A stretch of DNA of 64,000 bases, taken from contig NC_052399.1 in the NCBI RefSeq assembly GCF_009389715.1, positions 27,723,146-27,787,145 of the forward strand, in the 5' to 3' direction. Made by a program: the position numbers and the translations under genes. Numbering within the stretch: position 1 is the first letter of the stretch; each line of letters starts with the position of its first letter. This document shows positions 1 to 12,689 of the stretch, one piece after another. This stretch comes from Phoenix dactylifera (lineage: Eukaryota > Streptophyta > Magnoliopsida > Arecales > Arecaceae). The notes beneath the pieces were generated by a model. It searched no databases. It was not told the origin of the DNA and was given only the letters and a program-made list of their open reading frames with translations.

Positions 1-1735
1 GTCGAACCCAAGCTGACACTCGATAAAGTTTCTCTTAAAGAAGATAAATACAAGAGAGAGAAAAGAATAGTAAGAAAATATTTGGGATTAAATGAGACAA
101 AATAGTAAGAAAAAAGAGGAGCATATAAACTAATTTTAAACTGATAGAATAAGGAATACTGGAAGAACATGATCATACGAACCCTACCATGGAGTGTTCT
201 ACAAGAGACGACTCGTGTAACTTCTGGAGTCCTGATGTTGGACTTTTAACTGAACTTCTACTCCAGCTAACCAGGAATTTTTCCATTTTCTTTCAAAGAA
301 AAAGTTTAGGATCTATTCTATTTTAAAATTCTTGGGATCGTGGCTTGCATCCTTCGAGAGCCTTTCCAGAATTAGATTTCCATCAATATATGGCTCAAGA
401 AGGGCCACATTGTATCATGAGATGTTAGCCTGTGGTCTTTATCGCTCGTTGGCAATCACTAATGGACAGGTAACCAAAAAGAGACCCCCAGAACTTTATT
501 ATAAGATGGACAGCTATCAGCAGCCACGCATCGTTTATAATATGTAAAGCCATTGATTGATTGTAACGTATATCGTCGAGTGTTGGACGCATTTATGAAC
601 GAACAAATGGCGAGCGCAATGGCCTTTTACGTGCATGCTTTCTCTATATTTTTCCACGACTTAATCTGCATGCTTATCCATGCACTGCTTCTAGTGAAAC
701 TTCTAGCAGCGGCGCATATTGCAGTCTAGAATTTAAATTTTTATTTTTAAAATTTAAATGAGATTTATCATTTGCATGGGAGGTGTTTTTGAATTTTACG
801 TTTTGAATCTCAGCATCCTTTCTTGGATGGAAGTATGTGTCCTACCCAGTCTTTTGTACTCTTTTCTCTACTTGTGATCCATCCTTTCATCAAAAAAAAT
901 GATATAGAAACATGATGTGCCATTTTAGTTATAAGCATAGCTTTATATTTTTGCATCATCTACTTAGTTTAACCTGCTCTTCCCTTTCCCCGGCCGTCTG
1001 CTTTAGTTTTAAAAGATGGTTTAAACTTTGATTAAAGATATAAGGCACAGTATATGTTTGTTTAATTATATTAGTTTCAAGTCTTTTTCCAGGTAAGTGA
1101 GACAACTATTTCATTATTAATAAGTTGAGCCTCAATTATAACCATAACTATCAAGCCTCATACATCACATAACTCTTTTTAGGTTCAGCCTTGTGAATCT
1201 TTCTCTGCCGCATGTTTATATCATTAAGCGCTTGGTGGTTAAATATATCTATTCTAATAAATGACGATTCGAGGAAAATTTCATGATCGAGAATGGAGGT
1301 CAAATTTATATGTACATATGTACATCCTTTTTCCTTTTTCATATATATCTACTGTGTGAATAGTCATGGACAAAAGAGTTGAGCCATATATATCATGAGC
1401 CAACTCACTCGGACTCCAAATAACAAATCAGTGATACTTGCTGGAGCTAGACTATGGAGTAAAGACTAAACCGGATTAACAGTGTTTTGGATCCATATCT
1501 AAGTATCTGGGTCAAATCAAATTACAACCACCTCTTTTAGCATAAATGTGGTCTAATAAAACAAGCTAATCTGGTTCCAGGACTTCCCAACCAAACCGAT
1601 GGAATTGGACTCAATTAATGAGCGCCGTTAACCATCCAAGTCAAGCTGCTTCAACCATTTAGGTGGCAGCCTTTCGTACTTAATTAAACAACAAGGAGAC
1701 AAGATAAAGAGCATAAATGGGGCCTTAGTCCTCAG
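1..1735. other. Intergenic, no gene recognised
   Basis: AT-rich sequence with only short chance reading frames. I see no conserved protein motif, RNA gene or clear terminal repeat. Confidence 0.6.
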
Positions 1736-2279
1736 ATGTCAACACCCCACCAAAAGACGCTCTCCACCTAGCTCCATAGCCTTTATAATCCAGTATCACT
1801 CATTTTCCATATGAACGAAATCTTTTGTTAACTGGGTTGCTGATATTGCCTGCCAAAATTCAGTGAACTTGCCACTTGAGAAAGTAAAATAGAAATCGTT
1901 AACATATGTTTTGAGACCGTGTAAGCGAGATCAGCTTAACATAAGTAAGTGACATGAGAACACGTCAAGATTCATTTCTTTCATGTGTGAACCATGTTTC
2001 TCTGCATCAGGTGCGCCATGTCTACCGCAGAAATAATCCAAGATAAAATAGAGAGGCGACAATCTGAGATGAGCTACACGATAAATGAAAGACTGTAGAA
2101 ACGAGAAATCTGATTACTATGGTGCATTAGGTGTATGGTATAATTTTTCTAGGAGTTACAGGTAAAAAGTATGCGCTCCTTGAAGAGGGCTACGACTCAA
2201 CCGCTTCATACTTCATGGCCTACTCACATATAGGTTCAGATTGTATCTTTTGCATGAAAAAAAAATGATACATCGTCTT

Positions 2280-2620
2280 CCGCGATATCAGCCATTGAAT
2301 TGTACATCGGATAGATATCAAAGCATTCCACTATTTTTTTAATCCATCTGCACATATTTTAAAGCAGCTATTCAGATACAACCGAACCCCTCATGCATTC
2401 GTATAACATGAGCTCACCTTCTTTCTTTCGTGATACCAGCCATTGGATTGTACAATGCACAGATATCCAAGCATTCTAATATTTTTTTAACCTATCCGCA
2501 CAAATTTTAAAGCAGCTATTCATATACAACTGAGCCCCTCACGCATACGTATACCATGAGCTCACCTTCTTTCATAATATCAGTCATTGGATTGTACAAT
2601 GCACAGATATCAAAGCATTC
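2280..2620. repeat. Tandem ~145-bp monomers, block 1
   Basis: Monomers start near 2280, 2425 and 2570. Each carries CAGCCATTGGATTGTAC, then AGATATCAAAGCATTC, a T-run, AAAGCAGCTATTCAGATACA and ATACCATGAGCTCACC. The third monomer is interrupted by the MITE at 2638-3049 and resumes near 3075. The block opens straight after a TTGTATCTTTTGC motif that matches the terminus of the MITE family seen elsewhere in the window. Confidence 0.8.
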
Positions 2621-2637
2621 CCTTTTTTTTTTTTGAT

Positions 2638-3049
2638 TTTTTGCATGAATACCCTCCTAAATATCGGATTTTGCATGAATACTCTTTCAAAATTAATATT
2701 TACATGTATACCCACGTAAAATACTTGTTTTTATATATGTACCCATGCTATCTAACGACATTAAAAAATTAACGATTTTAAATTAAAATGACTAAAATAC
2801 CCTTAATGGGTAGACATGCAAATAGATCATGATCCCGATAGCAGGAAAAGAAGACAGGGACAATAGCGTAATTTTAAAATTTTATTTTATTTTTAATTAA
2901 TATAAATATGATTTTTTAACACCGTTAGAACAACCGTTATATTACGGGCATTTGTACAATAACAGAGTTTTACGAGGGCATACATACAAATATCAATTTT
3001 GGAAGGATATTCATGCAAAATTCAATATTTAGAAGGGTATCCATGCAAA
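2638..3049. mobile_element. Non-coding TIR element (MITE) in a satellite monomer
   Basis: The ends are inverted copies of about 62 bp (2638-2701 and 2988-3049), beginning TTTGCATGAATACCC on the left and the same sequence with minor changes on the reverse strand at the right. The interior is AT-rich and non-coding. Each end also contains imperfect ~30-bp direct repeats of TGCATGAATAC. The flanks are T-runs, so a target-site duplication cannot be read. Copy B of the surrounding block lacks the element, so it inserted after the duplication or was lost from B. Confidence 0.75.
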
Positions 3050-3739
3050 TTTTTATTTTTTTTAAAATTATACTGGATTTTAAAGCAGCTATCCAGATAC
3101 AACCGAATCTCTAAGCCATACGTATGCCATGAGCTCTACTAGACCTAGCATAAGACGCTCTCCACCTGGCTCCATAGCCGCGAGAATCTAGTATCACTCA
3201 TTTTCCATATGCAACGAAATCTTTTGTTGGCTGGTTTGCCGATATTGCCTGCCAAAATAGTGTGAACTTGCCACTTTTCGAAGAAGCTCCACACTTAAGA
3301 CAAAGCAAAATAGAAATCGACGCAGCATAACCAACTGAGATTATGAAGGAACAAAGCACCTTTTATCGTTGGAGACCGTGTAAGCGAGATCAACGTAACA
3401 TATATGTAAGTGTCACGGAAGCACCTCAAGATTCATTTCTTACATGTGTGAACCATGTCTCTGCACATCAGATGCACCATGCCGGCAGCGTACCATAGAA
3501 ATAATCCAAGATAAAATAGAGAGGCAACAGTCTGAGATGAGCTGCACGATAAATGAAAGACTGTAGAAACGAGAAATTTGATTACTATGGTGCATCAGGT
3601 ATATGGTATAATTTTTTTAGGAGCTAGAGGCCAAAAGTATGTTCTCCTTGGAGAGGGCCACGACTCAACCGCTTCATACTTCATGGCCACTCACATATAG
3701 ATTTGAATTGTATCTTTTGCATGAAAAAAAAAGGATTCA

Positions 3740-4325
3740 CTTTCATTCGTGATATTAGCCATTGGATTGCACAATGCGCAGATATCAAAGCATTCAAATA
3801 TTTTTTTATCAATCTGCACAGATTTAAAGCAGCTATTTAGATACAACCGAACCTCTCACGTATATGTATACCATGAGCTCATCTTCTTTCGTGGTATCAG
3901 CCATTGGATTGTGCAATGCACAGATATCAAAGCATTCAAATATTTTTTTTATCCATCTGCACATATTTTAAAGTAGCTATTCAGATATAACCGAACCTCT
4001 CACGCATACATATACCATGAGCTCACCTTCTTTCTTTCGTGACATCCACCATTGAATTGTACAGTGCACAGATATCAAAGCATTCCAATATTTTTCATCA
4101 ATCTGCACAGATTTTAAAGCAGTTATTCAGATATAACCGAGCCCCTCATGTATACGGCATACATATACCATAAACTCACCCTTCTTTCGTGATATCAACC
4201 ATTGACTTATACAATACACATATATCAAAGTATTTTAATATTTTTTTATCTAACTGCACAGATTTTAAAGCAGCTATCCAGATAAAACCGAGCTCCTCAG
4301 GCATACGTATACCATGAGCTCTACT
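3740..4325. repeat. Tandem ~145-bp monomers, block 2
   Basis: Four monomers start near 3745, 3890, 4035 and 4180, with the same motif order as block 1 (CCATTGGATTG, ATATCAAAGCATTC, AAAGCAGC, AGATACAACC or a variant, CCATGAGCTC). No long reading frame is shared between monomers, so this is not a coding repeat. Confidence 0.85.
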
Positions 4326-4334
4326 AGACCTATC

Positions 4335-5440
4335 AGGGCTGGGTTGGTCATAGTTAGGTAAAAAAAGGCCCAAGCCCTCAACTAAACCAACTCTGCCGGC
4401 TCGCAAGAGTCAAGACCCGAGAGGGCGGCGAGCCCAGCCTCGCAACTGAATGAATCCAATGTCTCTCTCTCTCTCTCTCTGTCTTGAAATAAATACCAGC
4501 TCATGAATAAGTTCCACCGTTAAGACTTAAGCGTACATCACCGCTTTATTCCTGAAATACCCCTGCCCCCCATTCTTTCCGTGGGCGGTCTGGTCGTCAA
4601 GGTTGGACGGAGCTTGCTTTAAATCATATGCTCTTGGTCAAACGTTGAATGTTGAATGATTGGATCTTATTTCCACGTATGCTATCATTTGAGTTAAAAA
4701 AAAATACGGAACAGACACAAAGCATCTTTTACTCTCTTTTATTGTGTCATTGCACTACAAAAGATCAGAATTTTAAGTTTAAAAATAAATGTTATAATAG
4801 ATTCTTTGGTAAAAATAATTATTAGAACTGTTTTTGTGAAAAAAAAAAGTAGGATGGTCTTAACTTTTATAGTTTTATTGTGACGTCTCATGCAGAATAG
4901 AAAAAAAAAAAAATAGTCACCGTCTCTAACAAGATGTAAAAAATAATTATTTTTTAAAAATAAATAAATAATTAATACTAAAATCTAATTCTATAAAAAT
5001 AAATAATAATTTATTTATACTGAGAAATAAGTATGATTGGATGAGACAACGAACACATGCAAAATGATAGCATTATTGATCTATATTTCATAATTATTTT
5101 CTGAATCAGTAATAGAGAAATTCTAAACAAATACTGAATAGATGTTGACCATCTCGATTAGCTAGGAATAATATTTTTCAGAATCACAAAATGAAGAAGA
5201 AAAAAAGAATTTTGAGATCAGTGCAGAAAATGGGAATGGTTCATCACCGTTCAAACAGCCGTTATCTTAGACAACGTTCCAAACCCACCCTCGTAACTTG
5301 CCGGGTCGCTTCCAGCTCAACTTCGGAAGTTGTTATTTCTATCGGTAATCGTCTCCAAACTCCAAAGCCGGTTTTTTTCTTGGTAAGACTCCAAAGCCGT
5401 TGAAGTATGCGCGCAGGAGACGAAAGCGGGCGAGCGAGAG
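4335..5440. other. AT-rich intergenic upstream of FATB
   Basis: Holds a (CT)n microsatellite at 4459-4481 and several A-runs. The last ~300 bp should include the FATB promoter. No gene was seen. Confidence 0.55.
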
Positions 5441-5442
5441 GC

Positions 5443-5450
5443 AATAAATA
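5443..5450 (+). promoter_or_regulatory. Possible TATA box of FATB
   Basis: AATAAATA lies about 50 bp before a long (CT)n tract and in front of the GC-richer leader of FATB. The assignment rests only on position and composition. Confidence 0.4.
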
Positions 5451-5495
5451 GCAACTCCGGGCCTCGCCTCCAAAACATAACCGCTTGCTCGGCAC

Positions 5496-5498
<3 letters not shown>

Positions 5499-5538
<40 letters not shown>
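5499..5538 (+). repeat. (CT)n microsatellite in the FATB 5' leader
   Basis: A pure CT run of about 40 bp lies in the presumed 5' untranslated exon. Pyrimidine-rich leaders of this sort are common in plants, and the length is likely to vary between alleles. Confidence 0.85.
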
Positions 5539-5541
<3 letters not shown>

Positions 5542-5674
5542 CGTGCGAAGGAGAACAAAACCCTAACCCTAGAAAGAAGGGCAGAGAAGGAGAGGAAGAG
5601 CGGTGGGGAAGCGCGAGCGAGCTAGGTTTTGGGCTGGGGAGGCTCCTTTTGTCATTGCTGTTGGAGCAGCAAAG

Positions 5675-6291
5675 GTTCGGAGGCGAGCCATCCTTCTCTC
5701 TTTTAGCGTCCCCGCATTTGGACTTTGATGCCTATATTTTATCTCTTCTTTCAATGGATGTGGAGTTTTTCTTTTTGGAATCGGCGCGATCGTGTTTTTG
5801 ATTTTGAGGCCATGGTCTTCTAATGTCGTGTTTCTGGTTCGCAATCGATCATTGGTAGAAGGATTATTCGGATCTTGATGGTTTCTCTCGTTTTGATTTC
5901 GTTTGGTATCACGAACTTTTATAGTTGTCTTTTTTTCTTCCCTCAATTTTCGGGGAAGCTAGACGGTTGGATTTGGTGCATTTTTTTTATTTTTTAATAT
6001 CAGTTCTTAGTTTTATTAAAGGAAAAAAAAAGATTTTTGGATTTTTACGTTAACCAATTTAACCGAGGGAATCTATAACTTATTTTAATCTCTTCTTTTT
6101 TTGAATTCTTTTTTTATAGAAAAAGAAGATTCTAAAAAACAAGATATAAAAAAAGTAGTTGTTTAACTTGATGATGGGGTGGTTCGCCTGATGGTTTAAT
6201 TGATGATAAGTCTGGTTGTATGTGCGTCAGTTTACCTTTCCCCAATTTATATGTTCTCACAAAAGTTTGGATTGGTTCTTCTTCGGTGCAG
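5675..6291 (+). other. Probable intron in the FATB 5' UTR
   Basis: A donor-like CAAAG|GTTCGG at 5675 and a good acceptor (CGGTGCAG, ending 6291) bracket a T-rich, non-coding stretch just before the start codon. The boundaries are inferred. Confidence 0.45.
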
Positions 6292-6349
6292 GATTTCTGA
6301 TCTATAAAAGGCTAATCGCGGTAATTCGGGAAATTTTCACATTCCCATC

Positions 6350-9300
6350 ATGGTTGCTTCGATTGCCGCTTCGGCCTTTTTCTCCGCCCCATCATCTGCC
6401 GCCTCCGCGGCATCAGCAAAAGCGTCGAAGACCGCCGGTGAAGGCCCCGGGAGTTTGGATGTCCGCGGAATCGTAGCCAAACCCACCTCCTTTTCAGCAG
6501 CTATGCAGGGGAAGGTGAAGGCCCAAACTGTTCCCAAGATTAACGGCGCCAAGGTTGCCCTGAAAGCCGAAACCCAGAAGTCCGACGAAGAAGCTGCCCC
6601 TTCTTCAGCCCCAAGAACGTTCTATAATCAATTGCCTGACTGGAGCATGCTCCTTGCCGCTGTAACGACCATCTTCTTGGCGGCGGAGAAGCAGTGGACC
6701 CTTCTTGATTGGAAGCCGAGGCGCCCCGATATGCTCGCTGATGCATTTGGCCTGGGGAAGATCGTGCAGGATGGACTAGTTTTCAAGCAGAACTTTTCCA
6801 TCAGGTCGTATGAAATTGGGGCTGATCGGACTGCTTCTATAGAAACGCTAATGAATCATTTACAGGTGAGCTGAAGGATGATTTAGTGGGTTCGATATTT
6901 GGCACCTATTGTTTTTGATGTTTTTATGTCTCACAATGTCGTATCTCCGCAGGAGACAGCACTTAATCATGTGAAGAGTGCTGGGCTAATGGGCGATGGT
7001 TTTGGTGCTACACCAGAGATGAGCAAAAGAAATTTGATATGGGTTGTCACCAGAATGCGGGTTCTGATCGAGCACTATCCTTCCTGGTATTTTCCTTTCT
7101 CGAGATCATATCCTTTCTTTTATCTCACTCAGAATAAGTAAATCTAATACTAATGAAATTTACTGTTTCTTATAGTAGGCTTTCTATTTGTCTATCCAAA
7201 AATGGTTAAAATCAATGTATAGCATATAATTGCGGTTTTTAAAAGTGCTGTATGTCACCCTGTTAATCTTGGCTGAGATGGATATCTGGTAAAAAATGAA
7301 AGGAACTGAGTTATTCTGAGATCTTGGCTGATCTATAGGAACCAAGATATTGCAACGTCTGTCAAATCGTAAAATCAGGGTTAATGATAATTTGAAGTTG
7401 TCGGTTTTGATTTGTAATTATTAAATAATCAATTGAAGATTATAAATGAATGATTGAAAAAAATCAGATATATTGGTTTGCACTAGATAAGACAATGAGG
7501 ACTGAGATTTGTATGTATCAGGCAGGAAAGTCCTGATGGTGATATGAACCTATATCTTTGCCGAGATGGAAACTTTGCATACAAGGAGCCCTTTAGGCTA
7601 TCCTTTTGGACTGGATGTTTGGTTTCATTGAGGCTTAATCCCCCAAGCTAAATTATAAAGGGCAGATGGTTTCAGAAAATGCAATTTTGTTTGTACCATA
7701 CAAATATAAAAAATAATAAGTTAGTTCTTCCGGAGACACTGTTTTAGAGGCATACATGAACCATGGTTTCTCTTGGTTGTTGAACGGCTAGCTCTAGAGT
7801 TTTCACTCTTCAAATTCCTATTTCATGTCAAGTATTCCTTTTCCGGTTTATTCTGTTCAATAGCTTATGTGGTCAATAATAATGGGCTGCTATGATTCTT
7901 TCTCATCTGGAAAAGTCAAAACAGAAACCTGTGGCTTTGTGCTATATAAAATTGTGAAATTCCTGTAAATGCTTGCTGAAACTTGGTCTAAACTCTGGAA
8001 ATATTTGCTTGACTCTGATTTGTCTAATCAATTGTTTCTTTTTTCTACTATGCTTTTCCTGCTTCTTCTTCTTCTTCTTAACCTTTCCGTTATCTTGTTG
8101 TTTAAACTATGGCATAAATGGTCAGCAATGAGGGGTTTGACTGATCATCATTAAAGGTCAAATTTTAAAATAGATACCACTCTGCCTGGTCAGGTCAATG
8201 CTTTGGGATCTTCGGTCATCAATACTGGCCTAAAATCCCTTTGACCTTCATCCATCATTTGGGTCAGAGCTTCGCGCTTTGACATGTTTTTCTTTTCCTG
8301 GGTCTTAAAAAATGAATTGCTTGTGTCTATGTTTGACTTCCCACATAGTGATGCATTAGGCACTTTATCTTGTGATTGCCTCGATAGAGGAAAATGGAAT
8401 ATTCTTTTCATGGTTATTTTAGAAATATAACCATGACAATGTTGAATCTCTAATATATAATCTTGTTTAATAGTGTTTTCATCTGATTTTACAGGGGGGA
8501 TGTTGTTGAAGTAGATACATGGGTTGGTGCAACTGGAAAAAATGGGATGCGTCGCGATTGGCATGTTCGTGACTACCGAACGGGCCAAACCATCTTGCGA
8601 GCTACCAGGTTGGTATTTGCTTTTCTAGCATGAACATCACTAAGTATATGATGTGCCACTGTCCTTGATTTCAAAAAAAGTACTATTTTACTCCGTTCCA
8701 TTTTTATTATGCTTGCTTGTGCTTCTCACTACTTAACATTGGGTGAACTGAATAGTGGTTTTTGACATGTAGTGTGTGGGTGATGATGAATAAGCACACT
8801 AGGAAGTTGTCTAAAGTACCCGAAGAAGTTAGAGCAGAAATAGGGCCTTACTTTGTGGAACGCGCTGCTATTGTGGATGAGGACAGCAGAAAGCTTCCAA
8901 AGCTTGATGATGATACTGCAGATTATATCAAAAAGGGCCTAACTGTAAGTATGAGGTCTCCATATAGAGTGCTCTTGATTTTCCCTTCATTTCATCAGCT
9001 TTTTTTCCTCCTCTTAAGCTATATATATATTTGCTTATATCATGCAGCCTCGATGGAGTGATTTAGATGTCAATCAGCATGTGAACAATGTCAAATATAT
9101 TGGCTGGATTCTTGAGGTAATTTTAGAGAGCTGTTAGCCATCTTAAAACTTATTTCTGAGTATATATTGCGGCTATGTAAATTCTAGGGAACTTTTCTTT
9201 TTTGCCTCTTTTTTTTTTTGGCATTACCCTTGCCCTGTTCTTACTTTTCTTGCTTATAAAATACATGAGCGGGCATCCAACCAAAACCTGCCCCCCTCCA

Positions 9301-11253
9301 CCCCTGCTGGTGGAAATAAAAAACATGCGTCCCCCCACCCGTTCCTCAAATAAAAAAAAGATATTATGATTGCGATTCACCAGTATCTGTTCATTCCCTG
9401 AAGTTAAAAAGATATTATTTTGTGATTTATTAAATCTTAGTTACATGGACCATGTGGATGCAGTGATATGCCCAATCTTGAACAAATATGACATAATTGT
9501 TCGCTGAAACTAGCAATGGACACGTTATCTGCACATTAAAAAATAAATCAAGAGTACAAAGAATTGGGGATAGGGTAAAATATGTCGATTAGATAAAGAA
9601 CGATTTTAATTTTAAAGAGGGTCCAATAGGCTTGGAATTGTTGATAAGATGGATAGACTGTTTTTTTAGGAAAATAGAGTCCAACTAGTTTGGATGTTGG
9701 ATGTCAGAGTAAATAGAGGTGAAGAAATAAATAAAGGCACATGTGGATGTTCATCATACTTTTTGTTCTTTTTTTTTGCAAATATCATGGAGAGAGAAAT
9801 TAAAGATGTTCTGGTAACAGAATTTGACAGTCGGGATCTAAAATGACATATCCCTTTCTCATTTAGTAATATAGTATAGAAAGGATACAATATGATTGGT
9901 CAAAACTATAAACGTTGTATACTTTTACATATTTGGCATCCATTGAGAATAATAGAATATCACAGTAATATGTTTCATGTACAAACTCCATTATTTAGTC
10001 AAAACTCAAATCCATAATACTTTAGTCCATACTACATAAAACAGTAAAATTATAATCCATCAGTTTTACCACTATAATGGTCCACATTCACTGGAAAATG
10101 ATTAAAAAAGAACTATAACCACAAGGCAAAACACATCCTGTGAGTGTCTGTTGCATTTCACTTTTAAAAGCAGCATACCGAAAATGTCTGATGTGTATCC
10201 TAGTCTTAAGTAGCTTGAAATATCTATATACCCTTGGCTGGCGAGTTATTACTCAAACGTATAATTTCAGTAGTTTTAGTTGTGGATTTGCTATGAGGTG
10301 GTCTGAGGTTTGGAATATATCTTTTTCATGCAAATGCTTAAAACATGATAATTTAGAATGTTAAAATTTGCCTTGCAGCTTATACAAACAATACATCAAA
10401 AGCAATCCAGATTGAGATGGTATCACGACTCATATTTGCAAACTTTGGCAGTCTTTATTTTTCCGGTTGTTCATTGAAATACATCATGTGCATTATTTGC
10501 TGATTGCAACACATTGATGCATTTCACATGGTTCTGGCCCATGGAATATAGCGAACGTGTCTTTCTTACCTCTTTCTTTATCTGAACGATCCTTGCTAGT
10601 ACTACTAATTTCATATCTGAAATATACTTTCTGTGCTTTCTTTTATGGAACTTGTGGTACACTCTTATTGCATTGAAAAATTATTGCTTGCATGGCCGCA
10701 CTGGTGCATGCCACCAATCACCACGGTATATTGCGGTGGGCCAAACACTGAGATGAGCGCGCGATGAATGGAACCCATGCACGAGCATGCAGTGATTGCT
10801 CGGGTGCACCAGCGTTGGCCATGCATGCAGTGCATGCAATAATTTCTCCATTGCATTTATGTGTTACGTGGGTGCGCATCCCCATCCTCTTGAACTTTTG
10901 TCTATGAATCTATTCGTGGTATATTAAGTGAACTTGCAACATACATTCTAAGTAAATGATTCATTTCTGTTCTACTATGCTGGCAGAGTGCTCCAATATC
11001 AATCCTGGAGAATCATGAGCTTGCAAGCATGTCTCTGGAATATAGGAGGGAGTGTGGGAGGGACAGCATGCTGCAATCTCTCACTGCAGTCTCTAATGAC
11101 TTGACTGATGGCTTACCGGAAGCTAGCATCGAGTGCCAGCATCTGCTGCAGCTGGAACGCGGGGCTGAACTTGTGAAGGGACGGACAGAATGGAGGCCCA
11201 AGAGTTCCCCGGGTCTCGGAAACATGGGGCCAACTCCAGGTGGCAGCGCATGA
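6350..11253 (+). CDS. FATB: Palmitoyl-acyl carrier protein thioesterase, chloroplastic
   Basis: Acyl-ACP thioesterase of the FATB class. In the plastid stroma it hydrolyses palmitoyl-ACP and other saturated acyl-ACPs, ending de novo fatty acid synthesis and releasing the free acid for export. Six coding exons join in frame with GT-AG borders: 6350-6865, 6953-7086, 8495-8608, 8773-8944, 9048-9116 and 10987-11253, giving 423 residues, close to the family length. Residues 1-60 are a Ser/Ala-rich transit peptide. A hydrophobic anchor at about 98-112 follows LPDW. The hot-dog catalytic residues are present in DVNQHVNN (Asp319, Asn321, His323) and RREC (Glu357, Cys358). The start is the first ATG after the 5' UTR intron acceptor. 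The frame is open and the sequence looks functional. From memory it is close to, but not identical with, oil-palm FATB, so it may be a paralog or from another palm. Intron 5 holds a small MITE. Confidence 0.97.
10675..10849. mobile_element. 175-bp hAT-like MITE in FATB intron 5
   Basis: The element starts GAAAAATTATTGC and ends GCAATAATTTCTCC, with further TGCATGG/CCATGCA palindromic subterminal sequence. It is flanked by a perfect 8-bp duplication ATTGCATT (10667-10674 and 10850-10857). An 8-bp duplication points to the hAT superfamily. A relative lies at 28143-28326. It has no coding capacity. Confidence 0.85.
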
Positions 11254-11606
11254 TGTGGCATTGAAATACTGCTGCTTTCCATTCTCAACTGTGCCAGCAT
11301 GGAGCTGATCAGCCGAGTGGTTTTAGTCCTGCTTTCATTCTCAACTGTGCTCGGATGGAGCTGAGTGGTTTTAGTCCTTTCTAGTGTGTACAATTTCAAG
11401 TTGTCCTTAGTAGAAAGAGAGGGGGAGAGGGACCAGATCAAACTGGTTATGTTTGTTGGGTTTTTCTTTTTTATTTTCACTTATTTTTTCCCCCTCTCAC
11501 CCTCCTGTCTTGGTTTTCATTGGAATCATACTGGATGCTCTGTGTAAGTAATTAAGCAATGTTGTTGTATAATTTTCTGTCAAAAGTTGGTGAAGTAACC
11601 AAAGTA

Positions 11607-11828
11607 GCTTTTGATTGGTCTAATTGCTTGCCTACTTTGTGGTTCCTTTTTTTTTTTTTTTTTTTGGGCATGCGGCATGTGGATATTATAGGATTGAAGA
11701 GCATTGGGGTCCAATTAGCTTATGATCGGTATGATTGCTTGTCTCGTTCGTGCGTCCCAGCTAAAAGTAATTGGGTTGCATGTGGAGTGTCGTCCTTATA
11801 GGATTGAAGAACATTGGGGTTCGGTCTT
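11607..11828. repeat. Two-copy ~110-bp tandem duplication downstream of FATB
   Basis: Unit 1 (about 11607-11718) and unit 2 (about 11719-11828) both read AGCTT..TGAT.GGT..ATTGCTTG near the start and ATAGGATTGAAGA.CATTGGGGT near the end. A T-run of about 20 lies in unit 1. Non-coding; just beyond the FATB 3' UTR. Confidence 0.7.
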
Positions 11829-12680
11829 CTATTGTAACAGGATATACAGCTATCAACCGCTGGCTATTTTGGATTGTCCTGTGCTTGTCGCCCGGAAAGA
11901 ATAAGAGCCACGGTCCCTAAACGACTTTTAACGGCAGGCTGGGAGTCGGGCTTCTCGAGCGCTTGCGCGTTTAGATTATCCAAGATCTGAATTTCTTGTG
12001 TTTTCTTTTTGGTTGCTGTGATTAATTTGGCTTTTTCAGTGGACCCTGTCCACTTCAAGTTTCACAGCTTAGAAATAAGGTATTTTTACCACTTTTTTGT
12101 TTTTCCTGCGAATCAAACGAATCCAAAAGGAAATTTGTTCATACCATGCCACGAGGTGAGGAGGCAGCCCATATGGTGAATACAGCGGTTTGAGAAAAGA
12201 AAAAAGGAAAAGCAATTTTTGAGAATCCTATTACTTGCTTCAGAATTTATTTTTATCGAAATGTAAGTAATTTAATTTTTCTTCTCCTTCGGCAAAAATT
12301 CGATCAGACTAAACTTAATGTATGATTTCTCTAAATTACACACAGAAATTTGTGCTGAGAGTAAGCTTGTTATCGTTCCAGGTCTACGCTAGTATTCTTT
12401 TGGCTCATGATTTTAGAGCCATCACAATCCATTGAATCATCAGGTTGGTCGGGCCATAATAGATTTTGAGGTTCGTCGGGTTATTTAGGCCGGTCTGGGT
12501 TTAAGTTCAGTCCAATGGCTGACAAAAGAAAAGTACATTTTTTTTTAAATTTATATTTAAAGACAATAAAATGCCACTCAAAGAGTTTCCTGAGTTCATC
12601 AAAAAGAAGAAGAAGAGGGTTCTCAAGATATCAGGTTTGGTAACAATACATTTGACTTAACGCACACTCCAGGAACTGGG
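11829..12680. other. Intergenic, no gene recognised
   Basis: AT-rich with scattered short frames. No motif or terminal repeat was found. Confidence 0.55.
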
Positions 12681-12689
12681 GTGGTGCAC

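Larger units (their letters stand above)
1750..4330. repeat. Tandem duplication of a ~1-kb block (copies A and B)
   Basis: Copy A begins near 1752 and copy B near 3152, both with AAGACGCTCTCCACCT. They run in parallel through a TTTTCCATATG box, a GATATTGCCTGCCAAAAT box, a CAAGATTCATTTCTT box and a terminal TTGTATCTTTTGCATGAAA, then into ~145-bp tandem monomers. Both copies end with ATGAGCTCTACTAGACCT (about 3130 and 4315). Copy A has three monomers, the third split by a MITE; copy B has four. Small differences throughout show the duplication is not recent. Confidence 0.8.

Noticed and set aside
5191-5946. Frames on both strands in the FATB leader
   Set aside because: They follow from the CT repeat and the GC-rich leader; no domain and no splice logic.
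10665-10856. Minus-strand frame rich in Cys/His/Met in FATB intron 5
   Set aside because: It lies wholly within the palindromic MITE and its target duplications.
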